DNA of 41,686 nucleotides from Clostridia bacterium (GCA_017395425.1 JAFPUM010000042.1:1-41686); one strand, 5' to 3'. Counted from the stretch's first letter, positions 1 through 8,666 are shown. Translations and numbers: made by a program. The notes: generated by a model from the sequence alone, not told the origin.

Positions 1-171
1 GCACGTCTGGCTTGCATATTTTCCGCCATATTTTGCCAAAATCCTCGTTAATACACAAAGTATTGCCTGCGGTTTTGGCTTCATCTGACGAAAAATCTGG
101 CTGCGCCATCCGCACACGTGGAGATACTGAACAGGCTCTTAGAATCAAAAGCCAACAGCCGGCGGCTATGG
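1..171. other. Gene-free left edge
   Basis: No convincing coding region is seen. The stretch lies just downstream of the NAD(P)HX repair gene (minus strand). It contains a short hairpin (AGCC/GGCT near 151-168). A 7-bp ATCTGAC/GTCAGAT inverted pair at 83-89 and 171-177 is followed by a T run on the plus strand. The sequence continues beyond the window, so its full nature cannot be judged. Confidence 0.4.
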
Positions 172-1722
172 TCAGATTTTTTCTATATCGGCAAAAATAT
201 CCGAAAATTCCATGATAATATCATTGGGGGTCATGGAGTGCTGGGAGAAACTCTCGGCGGCTTTGTCGCCCGCCATACCGTGAATATGCACCGCCGCCGC
301 TGCCGCCACTTCCGGCGCCATGCCCTGCGCCAGCAGCGAACCGATCAGTCCCGACAGCACGTCGCCGCTGCCCGCCTTGGACATACCGGGATTGCCGGTG
401 AGGTTGATCATCACTCTGCCGTCCGGCGTGGCACATACCGTGTTGGCGCCCTTCAGCACCAGATACACGCCGAACGTCATCGCAAAGGAGGACGCTACCT
501 CCAGCCGCTGCGACTGCACCTCGTCGTTGGTCTTGCCCACCAGCCGTGCCATTTCGCCCGGGTGAGGCGTCATCACAATCGGAGCCTTGGCTTCACTCAG
601 CACGCCCAGATCGTCCTTGATGGCGTTCAGACCGTCCGCGTCGATGATCAGCGGCACCTCGCAGCGGCGGATCACTTCTTCCACCACCGTGCGCACATCG
701 TCGCCGCGTCCCATGCCGGAACCGATCATGACCGCCGTGGCGCTTTTCATTTTTTCGAGAATCAGCGGCAGAGAATCCGCCGAAATGGTTCCCGCCGGTG
801 TACTGCCCAGCAGCACATAGATCGGGTCTACCAGATTGCCCGCTACAATGGGATAAATGTCGCGCGGAACTGCCATCTCGACCATGCCCACGCCCGACAT
901 CACCGCCGCTTTGCCCGCGAAGGTCGCGGAGCCTGCCATGCCCACACTGCCGCAGATACACAGCAGCCGTCCGAATACGCCTTTATGGGTATTATTGCTG
1001 CGAAGCGGAAAACTGCTGCGCACACGCTGATAGTCAATGGTGGCAATGTGGTGTTCCTGTTCCTGCACCATACGCTCATCTATGCCAATCAGTGCCACAT
1101 GTACATGACCGCAGTAATCCACCGCCGGATAAATCACATGTCCGGGCTTCATAGTGGTAAAGGTCACCGTATAGTCCGCACGCACGCAGGGACCGGCGAC
1201 TTCACCCGAATCGGAATCCACACCGCTCGGCACATCGATCGACACCACCGTCCCGCGCGCGTTGTTGATCATGTCAATGACATTTTTCAGACCCTCGCTC
1301 ACGGTACCGTGAAAACCCACTCCGAAAATCGCATCTACAATGATATCCGCCGCTTCAATCGTCTTGGCAAAATCCTGACGGTCTCCGTCGTTCTCTACAT
1401 AGGAAATGGTCTTGATGCCCGCCCGTTCGCTCTCGGCGAGCAGACGGTAAGCATCCTCGGTGGTGGGCTGTCCCAGCGCCAGCATAATGCGCACCTTCGC
1501 CCCGCCGTCCAACATCTTCCGCGCGAGTGCAAAGCCGTCGCCCCCGTTATTGCCTCTGCCACAGACCACCGCAACCGACTTGTTATTGACGCTCAGCCGC
1601 TCGTTGATAAACCGGAATGCCGCCGTACCGGCGTTTTCCATCAGCTTGATATGTTCGATGCCGCCCTGTTCGACAGCCGTGTCCTCCAGTTTTTTGGTTT
1701 GCGCGTTATTCAAAATCAGCAT
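172..1722 (-). CDS. nnr: Bifunctional NAD(P)H-hydrate epimerase / ADP-dependent dehydratase
   Basis: This enzyme repairs damaged NAD(P)H hydrate. The N-terminal half (about residues 1-215, YjeF_N type, GRGNNGGDGF at 55-64) epimerises R-NAD(P)HX. The C-terminal half (about 230-516) is the ribokinase-like dehydratase and carries the late GSGDVLSG motif that binds nucleotide. At 516 residues it has the usual length of the fused enzyme. The ATG has a GGGGAGGA ribosome site 8 bases upstream. It lies 40 bp downstream of the small membrane-protein gene at 1763-2302 and is probably co-transcribed with it. The function is cytosolic housekeeping; the family is unambiguous. Confidence 0.95.
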   Translation of the reverse strand: MLILNNAQTKKLEDTAVEQGGIEHIKLMENAGTAAFRFINERLSVNNKSVAVVCGRGNNGGDGFALARKMLDGGAKVRIMLALGQPTTEDAYRLLAESERAGIKTISYVENDGDRQDFAKTIEAADIIVDAIFGVGFHGTVSEGLKNVIDMINNARGTVVSIDVPSGVDSDSGEVAGPCVRADYTVTFTTMKPGHVIYPAVDYCGHVHVALIGIDERMVQEQEHHIATIDYQRVRSSFPLRSNNTHKGVFGRLLCICGSVGMAGSATFAGKAAVMSGVGMVEMAVPRDIYPIVAGNLVDPIYVLLGSTPAGTISADSLPLILEKMKSATAVMIGSGMGRGDDVRTVVEEVIRRCEVPLIIDADGLNAIKDDLGVLSEAKAPIVMTPHPGEMARLVGKTNDEVQSQRLEVASSFAMTFGVYLVLKGANTVCATPDGRVMINLTGNPGMSKAGSGDVLSGLIGSLLAQGMAPEVAAAAAVHIHGMAGDKAAESFSQHSMTPNDIIMEFSDIFADIEKI

Positions 1723-1762
1723 AATTCATTGTCCTCCCCGACAAATCGCATAGCTGCGCCCG

Positions 1763-2302
1763 TCACTTCCGGAACGCCTCACGGTATACCGTCGCGCTGA
1801 CCGAAGCCTTCAGCGCGTCCAGCATCTTCTGATTGGCGGTAAACAGCAGCACAGTGTTAATATTTGTCTTTTCATCCTTATAAAAAGCATAATACGTATC
1901 CGGATTTGCCTTATCCGCGCAATAATCCAGCACCTTGACCTTTCCCAGCGCTGCCACTGCTGTTTCATCGTATTTGCCCATCTTTTCGATGTGTTTTACA
2001 TTCAAATCCAGCAGGGATTTCCGGCTGCTCTGCGCGCGGATTCTGTCCACGGTCATCTCGCCGTTGACAATCGTGTATTCATACTCGACCATCAGCGCCA
2101 TCCGTACAAAAAACACCGTCAGACCGGCTCCCACCAGAAACAGCAGCAGCGACATCATGCCCGTGCGGTCAATCAGCACGCCTACAGAACGGAAAAACCA
2201 CGTGAGCAGCAGTCCCAGACCCGCCACGCCTGCCGCCTGTCCCAGTTCCGTGGGACTGAGTTTTCTCTTGACAAGATATTCGCAAACAATATCGCTAATC
2301 AT
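1763..2302 (-). CDS. Small membrane protein, DUF6106-like
   Basis: A 179-residue protein of unknown function. Two adjacent hydrophobic segments (about residues 25-70) are followed by a soluble domain with a YEYTIVNGEMTVDRI stretch. This arrangement resembles the clostridial DUF6106 family, which looks like a membrane-anchored PH-like fold; that assignment is from memory. I chose the ATG at 2302 because a GGAG site lies about 10 bases before it and a good promoter lies only 44-72 bases upstream. An earlier in-frame ATG at 2461 would begin upstream of that promoter. It probably forms a two-gene operon with the downstream NAD(P)HX repair gene. Confidence 0.7.
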   Translation of the reverse strand: MISDIVCEYLVKRKLSPTELGQAAGVAGLGLLLTWFFRSVGVLIDRTGMMSLLLFLVGAGLTVFFVRMALMVEYEYTIVNGEMTVDRIRAQSSRKSLLDLNVKHIEKMGKYDETAVAALGKVKVLDYCADKANPDTYYAFYKDEKTNINTVLLFTANQKMLDALKASVSATVYREAFRK

Positions 2303-2345
2303 GTGAATTTCATCTCCATTATCAGATAAAAAATGTTGCCTGTAT

Positions 2346-2374
2346 ATTATACCATAACCTGATAGCGAAAACAA
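2346..2374 (-). promoter_or_regulatory. Sigma-A promoter for the 2302-172 operon
   Basis: Minus strand: -35 TTGTTT (2369-2374), 17-bp spacer, -10 TATAAT (2346-2351). It sits just upstream of the chosen start at 2302. Confidence 0.75.
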
Positions 2375-2447
2375 CCATTTTTTTGTTTTTTCCTTTCCAA
2401 CTGTAATCACGTTTTTTTGTTTTTTTTGTATTTTTTTCAAAAAATCC

Positions 2448-2476
2448 TTGATTACCCTCACAAATTGGTGTAAAAT
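2448..2476 (+). promoter_or_regulatory. Sigma-A promoter for ireB
   Basis: -35 TTGATT (2448-2453), 17-bp spacer, -10 TAAAAT (2471-2476). The ireB start is 28 bases further on, with a GGAGG site between. Confidence 0.75.
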
Positions 2477-2503
2477 AGAGATATCTATGGAGGTGCTTAG
2501 TTT

Positions 2504-2746
2504 ATGGATGAAACAATGACTTTTTCAATCGAGCAGGATCATGAGGAAGAAATGAAGGCGCTCGTGCAGATTGTGTACGACGCACTCAAGGAAAAGGGCT
2601 ACAATCCGGTCAACCAGCTCGTGGGCTATATTCTCTCCGAGGATCCCACCTATATCACCACCCACAACAGCGCACGCAGCATCATCCGCAAAATTGATCG
2701 TGATGACCTTCTGGCAGAACTGGTCAAAAATTATGTCAGCCAATAA
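2504..2746 (+). CDS. ireB: IreB family regulatory protein (UPF0297)
   Basis: An 80-residue protein of the IreB/YrzL family. In enterococci IreB is a small phosphoprotein substrate of the PASTA kinase IreK and negatively affects cephalosporin tolerance. The N-terminus MDETMTFS carries threonines (T4, T6) like those phosphorylated in characterised members. The [21 protein letters not shown] core is highly diagnostic. The start is supported by a GGAGG site 8-9 bases upstream. In many Firmicutes ireB is followed by ruvX and a YrzB gene; here it stands alone and ruvX lies about 12 kb away. Function is by family. Confidence 0.93.
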   Translation: MDETMTFSIEQDHEEEMKALVQIVYDALKEKGYNPVNQLVGYILSEDPTYITTHNSARSIIRKIDRDDLLAELVKNYVSQ

Positions 2747-2757
2747 CGCAAAAGAAC

Positions 2758-2786
2758 TTGACATTTGTTGAAATGTATGTTTTAAT
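2758..2786 (+). promoter_or_regulatory. Promoter of the tyrS T-box transcript
   Basis: A perfect -35 TTGACA (2758-2763), a 17-bp spacer and -10 TTTAAT (2781-2786). It starts 11 bases after the ireB stop, so the tyrS leader would begin near 2793. Confidence 0.75.
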
Positions 2787-2794
2787 AATGTCTG

Positions 2795-3119
2795 TCAAAG
2801 GCTGTGAAGCGAAGAAGTAACCGCCGGGGGTATTCCTGATCCCCCTGACAAGCCTCAGAGAGCCGCCGTTGGGTGAAAGGCGGTGCTGTCGGACGGTGAA
2901 ATACATCGCGAAGCCGCTGCGCGGAAAGCAGAACCAGTCCTCTGTGAGTAGGTGCCGACGTGAGCGCACGTTACAGCGCAGGGTGATACCGCGTTTTGCC
3001 TGTCACCCGCTAAGGCTCTCGCCGCGAGGTGCGGGCAAATTGAGGTGGTAACACGGATTTTTCGTCTATCATTCGGAATTTTCGTCCTCTGTCAGTTTTT
3101 CAATGGCAGAGGACTTTTT
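2795..3119 (+). promoter_or_regulatory. T-box leader (tyrosyl) upstream of tyrS
   Basis: The leader senses uncharged tRNA-Tyr and controls read-through into tyrS. A Stem I-like region begins near 2810. A tyrosine codon UAC lies at 2902-2904 in a GAAAUACAUC context fitting the specifier loop. Stem III is likely the CCCGC/GCGGG pair (3006-3010 with 3031-3035). The T-box proper, GAGGTGGTAACACGG, is at 3042-3056. The intrinsic terminator is GTCCTCTG/CAGAGGAC (3084-3091/3107-3114) followed by five T. Its 5' arm can instead pair with the T-box GAGG to form the antiterminator. The specifier matches the downstream enzyme. Exact stem boundaries are inferred by eye. Confidence 0.9.
3084..3119 (+). terminator. 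Conditional terminator of the T-box leader
   Basis: An 8-bp stem GTCCTCTG/CAGAGGAC followed by TTTTT. It competes with the antiterminator formed by the T-box motif at 3042-3056. Confidence 0.85.
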
Positions 3120-3179
3120 CTTTTCCACTCACAAGATTCTCTGCTCTATTTTCAATTCAAAAAGGAGAGTATTTAGAAA

Positions 3180-4412
3180 ATGCAGATTTATGAAGAACTC
3201 GTCGCCCGCGGTCTGATCGCGCAGGTGACCAACGAGGAAGAAATCAAAAACCTGATCAACAACGGCAAGGCAACCTTCTATATCGGCTTCGACCCCACCG
3301 CTGATTCGCTCCATGTGGGACATTTTATGGCACTCTGCCTGATGAAGCGTCTGCAAATGGCGGGCAACAAACCCATCGCGCTCGTCGGCGGCGGCACCGG
3401 CATGATCGGCGACCCTTCCGGGAGAAGCGATCTGCGGCAGGTGCTGACCGTGGAAACCATTCAGCATAACGTCGAATGCTTCAAACAGCAGATGAGCCGC
3501 TTCATCGACTTCGGCGAAGGAAAAGCCCTGCTGGTGGACAACAAGGACTGGCTGCTCGATCTCAATTACATTGAGCTGCTGCGCGAAGTGGGCGCCTGCT
3601 TCTCGGTCAACAATATGCTCCGCGCCGAATGCTACAAACAGCGCATGGAGAAGGGTCTGAGCTTTCTGGAGTTCAACTACATGATCATGCAGAGCTATGA
3701 CTTCTACCATCTCTTCCAGGAGTACGGCTGCAATATGCAGTTCGGCGGCGACGATCAGTGGTCGAATATGCTGGGCGGCACCGAACTCATCCGCCGCAAG
3801 CTCGGCAAGGACGCTCACGCCATGACCATCACCCTGCTGCTCAACTCCGAAGGCAAGAAAATGGGCAAAACCGCCAAAGGCGCCGTCTGGCTCGACCCCG
3901 AAAAGACTTCCCCCTACGAATTCTTCCAGTACTGGCGCAACGTGGACGACGCCGACGTGCTGAAATGTATCCGTATGCTGACCTTCCTGCCGCTGGAGGA
4001 AATCGACAAAATGAACGACTGGGAGGGCAGTCAGCTCAACCGCGCCAAGGAAATTCTCGCCTATGAGCTGACCACGCTGGTTCACGGCAAGGAAGAAGCG
4101 GACAAGGCGATGGCTGCCGCCAAAGCGATTTTTGTTTCAGGCGGCGACAGTGAGAATATGCCTTCCACCCAGCTCGAAGCAGCCGACTTCACCGACGGCG
4201 CTATCGGCGTGCTGCATCTTATGGTGCGCTGCGGACTGTGCAAATCCAACGGCGAGGCACGACGGCTGGTCGAACAGGGCGGTGTGTCCATCAACGACGC
4301 AAAAGTGACCGACCCCAAGGCAACACTCTCCACATCGGATTTCGCGGAAAAGGGTTATGTCGTTATTAAAAAAGGAAAGAAAGTGTTCCATAAAGCCATC
4401 TTCAACGCATAA
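3180..4412 (+). CDS. tyrS: Tyrosyl-tRNA synthetase
   Basis: A 410-residue class I aminoacyl-tRNA synthetase that charges tRNA-Tyr. The Rossmann catalytic domain holds the HIGH-type motif HVGH at 45-48 after the GFDPTADSL stretch, and a KMSKS-type loop KKMGKT near 225-231. A C-terminal S4 RNA-binding domain spans about 345-410. The length is normal. The ATG has an AAAGGAGAG site at 3162-3170. It is controlled by the T-box leader directly upstream and ends before a strong bidirectional terminator. Confidence 0.98.
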   Translation: MQIYEELVARGLIAQVTNEEEIKNLINNGKATFYIGFDPTADSLHVGHFMALCLMKRLQMAGNKPIALVGGGTGMIGDPSGRSDLRQVLTVETIQHNVECFKQQMSRFIDFGEGKALLVDNKDWLLDLNYIELLREVGACFSVNNMLRAECYKQRMEKGLSFLEFNYMIMQSYDFYHLFQEYGCNMQFGGDDQWSNMLGGTELIRRKLGKDAHAMTITLLLNSEGKKMGKTAKGAVWLDPEKTSPYEFFQYWRNVDDADVLKCIRMLTFLPLEEIDKMNDWEGSQLNRAKEILAYELTTLVHGKEEADKAMAAAKAIFVSGGDSENMPSTQLEAADFTDGAIGVLHLMVRCGLCKSNGEARRLVEQGGVSINDAKVTDPKATLSTSDFAEKGYVVIKKGKKVFHKAIFNA

Positions 4413-4436
4413 TTTTTTTTCAGATAACCACCATAG

Positions 4437-4487
4437 AAAAAAGACCGGGGAACAGGACAACCATCCTCTTCCCCGGTTTTTTTGTTT
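4437..4487. terminator. Bidirectional terminator between tyrS and the VanW gene
   Basis: Stem ACCGGGGAA (4444-4452) with TTCCCCGGT (4469-4477), flanked by an A run on the left and a T run on the right. It can end transcription from both converging genes. Confidence 0.9.
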
Positions 4488-4497
4488 TTATAGCAGT

Positions 4498-6159
4498 TTA
4501 TTCATACTCCGCGCCCTCGGGCAGTTCCGACGTATAAATGGTCTTGTCGAGAGGGTTGTAGAGATTGTTGGATTCCTCTTCCTTACTGACCCGCTCGCCG
4601 TTCTGATACACCGTGCGCCAGACCTTGATTGTCATGCCTCTGTCGCCGCCGGAAGACGAACCGTTGGGATGTTCGGCATTGGGACGTTTATAATGGGTCT
4701 GATAGGGTACCTTATCGGTCACTTCACTGGACATCTTGGCGGTAATGCCGTCCTCGGTGCCGGAAATGGTCGCCGTCAGCTTGCGCTTTTCCCACGAGAA
4801 AGTGATCTTGATAGGGTATTCCTTATTATTGCGGAATTTGAAATCGAGATGTCCCCAGTCCACGGTCGCGTCACAGCCCTCGGTCGGCCAGTAGTGAATG
4901 ACATAGAGATGATTGTGACGTTCGGTAATGTCGAGATTGGCATACAGCGCGGCACAGTAGAGCGTGGTGGAAACCTGACAGATGCCGCCGCCGTAATCCT
5001 CCGTGGAACCGGTGGAAATGTAGACCGGCGCTTTCATGAAACCGTTTTCCGCCGTGCGCTTGCCCACCACGCCGTTGAAGGAGAATTCCTCACCTGGCTG
5101 GAGAATATAGCCGTCCGTAAAATCGCCGTAGGTATTGATATTGCGGGCAGCCTGTTCCACATTGTGCGCACGTTCATTGGAGGAACCGGTGTAGGAAGTC
5201 GTGCAGAAGGACAGCTCGTCCAGACAGAACGGCGCCCGCACGGTTTTGAGATCGAGTTCCGGATAAGTGAGCGTGAGCTTGATTTTCCATTTATCGCTGT
5301 CTTCCGCCACGGTCTGACGTGCCGCCGCCAGATCAAAATCCTTTCCCACAATGTCGGCGGTAAATTTCGGATTGCCGGCGGAATCAATGGTAAAGTCCGC
5401 GTTGGCGGGTTCGCATCTGACTTCCTCATATATTTTGTCGATGTTCACAGCGGGTGCGGTCAGGGTATCCACCTGCAATTCGATGGGGCTGTCGTCGCCG
5501 GTCTGAATGCGCTGCACCACGGCGGCAATCAGGTCGGCAAACTTGATGCCCACGCCGTCGGTTCCTTTGAAAACCGTGAGCGTATCGCCCTCTATCGTGT
5601 AATGCGGCTCAATCATGGGCGTACCGTATTCCTTGGCGAGATCGTTGATAAACTGCCGCACAGCGGTTTCGTTGAAGCAGAGATTATCGACGGTGGTGAT
5701 GACCTTTTCTTTGGTTTTGCCGTGGGAATCCTTGTATGACACCGTTTCGGAACTGCCGCTCGCGGCGGGAGAAGCGGTAAAATCGTAATCCCCCAGCCGG
5801 AACCGGCTCTCCTTTCCTTCCACCAGCAGCGTAAAACTGCAGTCGGCAAGCCGCTGACCCACTGCCGGCTGCATGGCAAGCGCGACGGTTTCGGGCGTCA
5901 TGTGCGCAATGGAGTTGGTGACCTTCACAGGCGTGAGCGTCACGGCAAAGACGAAGAAAACCACACCGAAGCCGATGGTTGCCAGCAGTGCCGAACCGGA
6001 GAAGAACCGTCCCGAACGCGGCTGCTCACGGGGCGGCTGTATGGGTTCACGGGCATATTTCATGGTATTTTTGGGGGGATGTGCGTGGGACACACTTTCA
6101 CGACGGGTTGAAGCGGCACGGCCGGTGGTGCCGCGCTGCCGATGATGATTGGTAGACAA
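4498..6159 (-). CDS. VanW-domain, membrane-anchored cell-wall protein (YoaR-like)
   Basis: A 553-residue protein with a basic, proline-rich cytoplasmic tail (1-50) and one transmembrane helix (about 54-75). A long extracellular region of the PG_binding_4 type follows, then a VanW domain (about 325-460). The VanW core is seen as STEDYGGGICQVSTTLYCAA, and a hydrophilic C-terminal tail follows. VanW proteins occur in some vancomycin-resistance clusters, but most copies, like this one, are not linked to resistance; a peptidoglycan-related role is inferred. The start is a TTG at 6159 with an AAGAAGG site 8 bases upstream. It lies 44 bp downstream of the SUKH-like gene and may share its transcript. 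Confidence 0.88.
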   Translation of the reverse strand: MSTNHHRQRGTTGRAASTRRESVSHAHPPKNTMKYAREPIQPPREQPRSGRFFSGSALLATIGFGVVFFVFAVTLTPVKVTNSIAHMTPETVALAMQPAVGQRLADCSFTLLVEGKESRFRLGDYDFTASPAASGSSETVSYKDSHGKTKEKVITTVDNLCFNETAVRQFINDLAKEYGTPMIEPHYTIEGDTLTVFKGTDGVGIKFADLIAAVVQRIQTGDDSPIELQVDTLTAPAVNIDKIYEEVRCEPANADFTIDSAGNPKFTADIVGKDFDLAAARQTVAEDSDKWKIKLTLTYPELDLKTVRAPFCLDELSFCTTSYTGSSNERAHNVEQAARNINTYGDFTDGYILQPGEEFSFNGVVGKRTAENGFMKAPVYISTGSTEDYGGGICQVSTTLYCAALYANLDITERHNHLYVIHYWPTEGCDATVDWGHLDFKFRNNKEYPIKITFSWEKRKLTATISGTEDGITAKMSSEVTDKVPYQTHYKRPNAEHPNGSSSGGDRGMTIKVWRTVYQNGERVSKEEESNNLYNPLDKTIYTSELPEGAEYE

Positions 6160-6203
6160 GAACCATACCTTCTTTTTTAGGATAATCTGAAGGAAAAAAG
6201 CAT

Positions 6204-6716
6204 TTATTTCATACCGTCGCTGTCATCCAGCGCCCGGACGGCGTTGAACCAGAAGCCTTCCCCGACAAAGGCGTCAGGGTCGCAGGCAGTCAGGTCGTCA
6301 GTGAGCTTTTTCAGCATACCTTCGGGTATTTTATAATCGACAGAATAACGGGGGTTGCGGCGCAATACTTCCCGGATAAACGCGTCGTAAAGCACGATGC
6401 TTTCATAGAGTGCTTCCAGCGAGGAATTGAGTAGCCACGGCGCATCACCTTCCACCCCGTCGTCAATGACAATGCGGTCGGTTGCTGTTTCGACGCAGAT
6501 CACGCTGCCGTTGGGAAGCTGTCCGATGGGGTAATATGCCGCGTGGGACACCTGATCGGTCTCTCCGAAGAAGAGCCACGGTTCGGCGGAAGCCGGCAGA
6601 CCGGTCCGGGTCAGCATCTCCCGCACATCGTCGCTCAATCCCTGCGCGGCGGACGAAGCAAGCGTGTACCGTACCAGTGGTTTCTGCCATTTGTCGCGAA
6701 AATCCTGTGCATTCAT
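6204..6716 (-). CDS. SUKH-4-like protein (possible immunity protein)
   Basis: A 170-residue soluble protein. The order of motifs fits the SUKH-4 family: an early GLP-like turn, a LGQ-like loop followed by I-VETATDRIVIDD, then the typical LLNSSLEALYESI helix. SUKH proteins often neutralise contact-dependent or secreted toxins, but many are orphan genes of unknown role. No toxin is adjacent here; the downstream neighbour is the VanW gene. The start has a GGAG site 11 bases upstream and a good promoter. The family call is moderate and the immunity role is inference. Confidence 0.65.
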   Translation of the reverse strand: MNAQDFRDKWQKPLVRYTLASSAAQGLSDDVREMLTRTGLPASAEPWLFFGETDQVSHAAYYPIGQLPNGSVICVETATDRIVIDDGVEGDAPWLLNSSLEALYESIVLYDAFIREVLRRNPRYSVDYKIPEGMLKKLTDDLTACDPDAFVGEGFWFNAVRALDDSDGMK

Positions 6717-6797
6717 ATCGTGTCATTCTCCTTCCGGAACGGTTTGCGGCATGATATACCCATTGAGGGCTCGGCTGTCGGTGCAGTCATAAACTGT

Positions 6798-6826
6798 ATT
6801 ATACCTCATGCCTGCGCCTTTTGCAA
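6798..6826 (-). promoter_or_regulatory. Promoter of the SUKH-like gene
   Basis: Minus strand: -35 TTGCAA (6821-6826), 17-bp spacer, -10 TATAAT (6798-6803). Confidence 0.7.
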
Positions 6827-6915
6827 GTGAAATAATCAGATGACCGAAGAAATCCGCTGCGTCAGGGAGCCCATCCGTTTTGATAGAGTTTTTTGAGTTT
6901 TTTTACCAAAACATA

Positions 6916-6944
6916 TTGCCTTTTCTATCGTTATATGGTAAAAT
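6916..6944 (+). promoter_or_regulatory. Promoter of the zinc-ribbon membrane protein
   Basis: -35 TTGCCT (6916-6921), 17-bp spacer, -10 TAAAAT (6939-6944). The chosen start lies 40 bases downstream. Confidence 0.7.
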
Positions 6945-6984
6945 CGAAATCAGTTTTATACTGTCCGAAAGAGGGTTTTTTACC

Positions 6985-7722
6985 ATGAGCTATTGCGCAA
7001 ACTGCGGCGGACGGCTGAATGACAACGGTCAGTGTCCCAACTGCGGCGGCGTCAGCGAAGCAAAAATCGCACCCGAAGTCAAAGAGACGTCCGATGTTCT
7101 GGGCTGTCTCAAAGCCCTGCTGTCCGAATCTCCCCTGAGCGGAATGGAGCGTGCCGCCCGTTCGCGCTCCGTATCGGTATGGGTCACGTTCGGCGCATTG
7201 TATCTGATCACCACGGTTATCGCCCAGATCAGTATGTTTACCTCCCTGCCTCCCGAAGCGCTCCGCGGCGTGCTGGACAAGGGTACGGTGCATATGATGG
7301 CGGAAGCCGGCAACGGCGCTCCCCTGCCCGAACATATGGTGTCGGCGTTTACGGAGATATTTGCCTATTCCGCCGGCATGTCGCTGGTGACCATCGCCGT
7401 TATCACACTCATGACCGCGATGATCTTTGTACTGGCAGAAGAACGACCCACTTTCACACAGGCGCTCAATATCTCCGCCTTTGCCACCCTTCCACTGTCG
7501 GTTTGTTCGCTCATCGCGCTGCCCGTATCGCTGATTTCCGCGGCGCTGGGAGCCGGCATACTGCTGATCGGATTTGCGGCAGGCGTCATTATGTACTATT
7601 TCGGACTGCAGAAAGCTTCCGAATTCAAGCGAAGTCCCTTCTGGCTGTTTATTCTCATGGTCTTTGTGGGGGAACTGGTCATCGCCCTCTTTTCCCTGAT
7701 TTTTTCCACGCTGATCTTTTAA
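6985..7722 (+). CDS. Zinc-ribbon / Yip1-like membrane protein
   Basis: A 245-residue protein. The N-terminus is a four-cysteine zinc ribbon (CANCGG and CPNCGG, residues 4-20). A linker and about five hydrophobic segments (roughly 60-245) follow in the pattern of Yip1-domain proteins. The function is unknown. I start at 6985 because the ribbon begins there, a GAGGG stretch lies before it, and the promoter at 6916-6944 would exclude the upstream in-frame ATG at 6880. The gene is followed after 26 bases by another membrane-protein gene, so an operon is likely. Confidence 0.75.
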   Translation: MSYCANCGGRLNDNGQCPNCGGVSEAKIAPEVKETSDVLGCLKALLSESPLSGMERAARSRSVSVWVTFGALYLITTVIAQISMFTSLPPEALRGVLDKGTVHMMAEAGNGAPLPEHMVSAFTEIFAYSAGMSLVTIAVITLMTAMIFVLAEERPTFTQALNISAFATLPLSVCSLIALPVSLISAALGAGILLIGFAAGVIMYYFGLQKASEFKRSPFWLFILMVFVGELVIALFSLIFSTLIF

Positions 7723-7748
7723 CCCGGAAAGGCGGTTGACCCATTTTC

Positions 7749-8666
7749 ATGGATACCATTGCATATTTCACCAAAAAACATTGCCGCAGTCTCTTTAACA
7801 TCGCCCGTCTGTTGCTGCTGATTGCGATGGCTGCGGTGGCTTTCACCGGCATTCCCGGAGCGGCAGGCATCGCGGCGGGCATGGTTCTCGTACTCATGAC
7901 GCTGCTCTGTGCTTTTCATATGGCAGGGCAGCCTTTAGGCTGTTCGCTGCTGCAGATTCCGTTTGCGATATTGTCGTTTGTCTCCTTCTTGGCGGGACTG
8001 GGACTGAGCATCATGGGATTTTTAGCATTGCGCTATCCTCCGGTGGAGAAGGATATCCACACAGCGGCAGCCACGGTGGGGATTTCGCTTGATCGGATTG
8101 TTCACTTTCCGGGTATGCCGCTCGGCATTGTCGGAATGCTGCTCTTCTTCCTTTCATTTGTCAGCTTTTGCGCGGTAATGTATCTCTCCACCGTCAAAAG
8201 CTGTCTGTCCAACGTCATTTCCCGTCACGGTGCCCGCGTATTTACCGCGTGCAGCATTCTCACAGCCATTGCCGTGGCGGCGGGCGCCGTCTTCTTTATC
8301 CTCCGCTGCGGCGGTTGGTCGGCGGTCATTGCCGACCGGCAGAATACCTCCCTGCTGGCGGAAATCGTATTGTTTGCCCTTGTACTGCTCATTACCGGAT
8401 GCTCCGCCAATGCCTTCCTGAAAACCACCTACGCCTTCAAAGTGTTTGAAGACAAAATGATGAAAGTCGAAATGAATGCCGACGGTACAATGTACGTTCC
8501 CATTCAGGAAGATACCGACGGAGAAGAAGTGCAGCCGATGCCCGTTCCGGTTCCGAAATACACTGCTTCTGATAAAACCGGCAGAAAGCCGCCGATTAAG
8601 TCCTATGCGGAGCTGGAAACCGTCTATCCCATCGACGGCTCTCACAACGAATCCTGCATCATCTGA
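7749..8666 (+). CDS. Unrecognised multi-pass membrane protein
   Basis: A 305-residue protein I do not recognise. The first ~230 residues contain about six or seven hydrophobic segments. The last ~75 residues are hydrophilic and include acidic and proline-rich stretches (MPVPVPK), suggesting a cytoplasmic tail. An AAAGGCGG-like site precedes the ATG at some distance. It lies 26 bp after the zinc-ribbon gene and probably shares its promoter. No catalytic motif is evident. Confidence 0.7.
   Translation: MDTIAYFTKKHCRSLFNIARLLLLIAMAAVAFTGIPGAAGIAAGMVLVLMTLLCAFHMAGQPLGCSLLQIPFAILSFVSFLAGLGLSIMGFLALRYPPVEKDIHTAAATVGISLDRIVHFPGMPLGIVGMLLFFLSFVSFCAVMYLSTVKSCLSNVISRHGARVFTACSILTAIAVAAGAVFFILRCGGWSAVIADRQNTSLLAEIVLFALVLLITGCSANAFLKTTYAFKVFEDKMMKVEMNADGTMYVPIQEDTDGEEVQPMPVPVPKYTASDKTGRKPPIKSYAELETVYPIDGSHNESCII

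Noticed and set aside
118-1800. 560-codon plus-strand open frame opposite the NAD(P)HX repair gene
   Set aside because: Histidine- and arginine-rich composition typical of the antisense of a GC-rich gene; the minus strand encodes a well-known enzyme.
2500-3180. tRNA gene in the tyrS leader
   Set aside because: No cloverleaf or CCA-type acceptor pairing; the features fit a T-box leader instead.
4498-6159. Vancomycin-resistance gene
   Set aside because: VanW domains are common in clostridial wall proteins; no vanH/A/X or VanRS genes are nearby.
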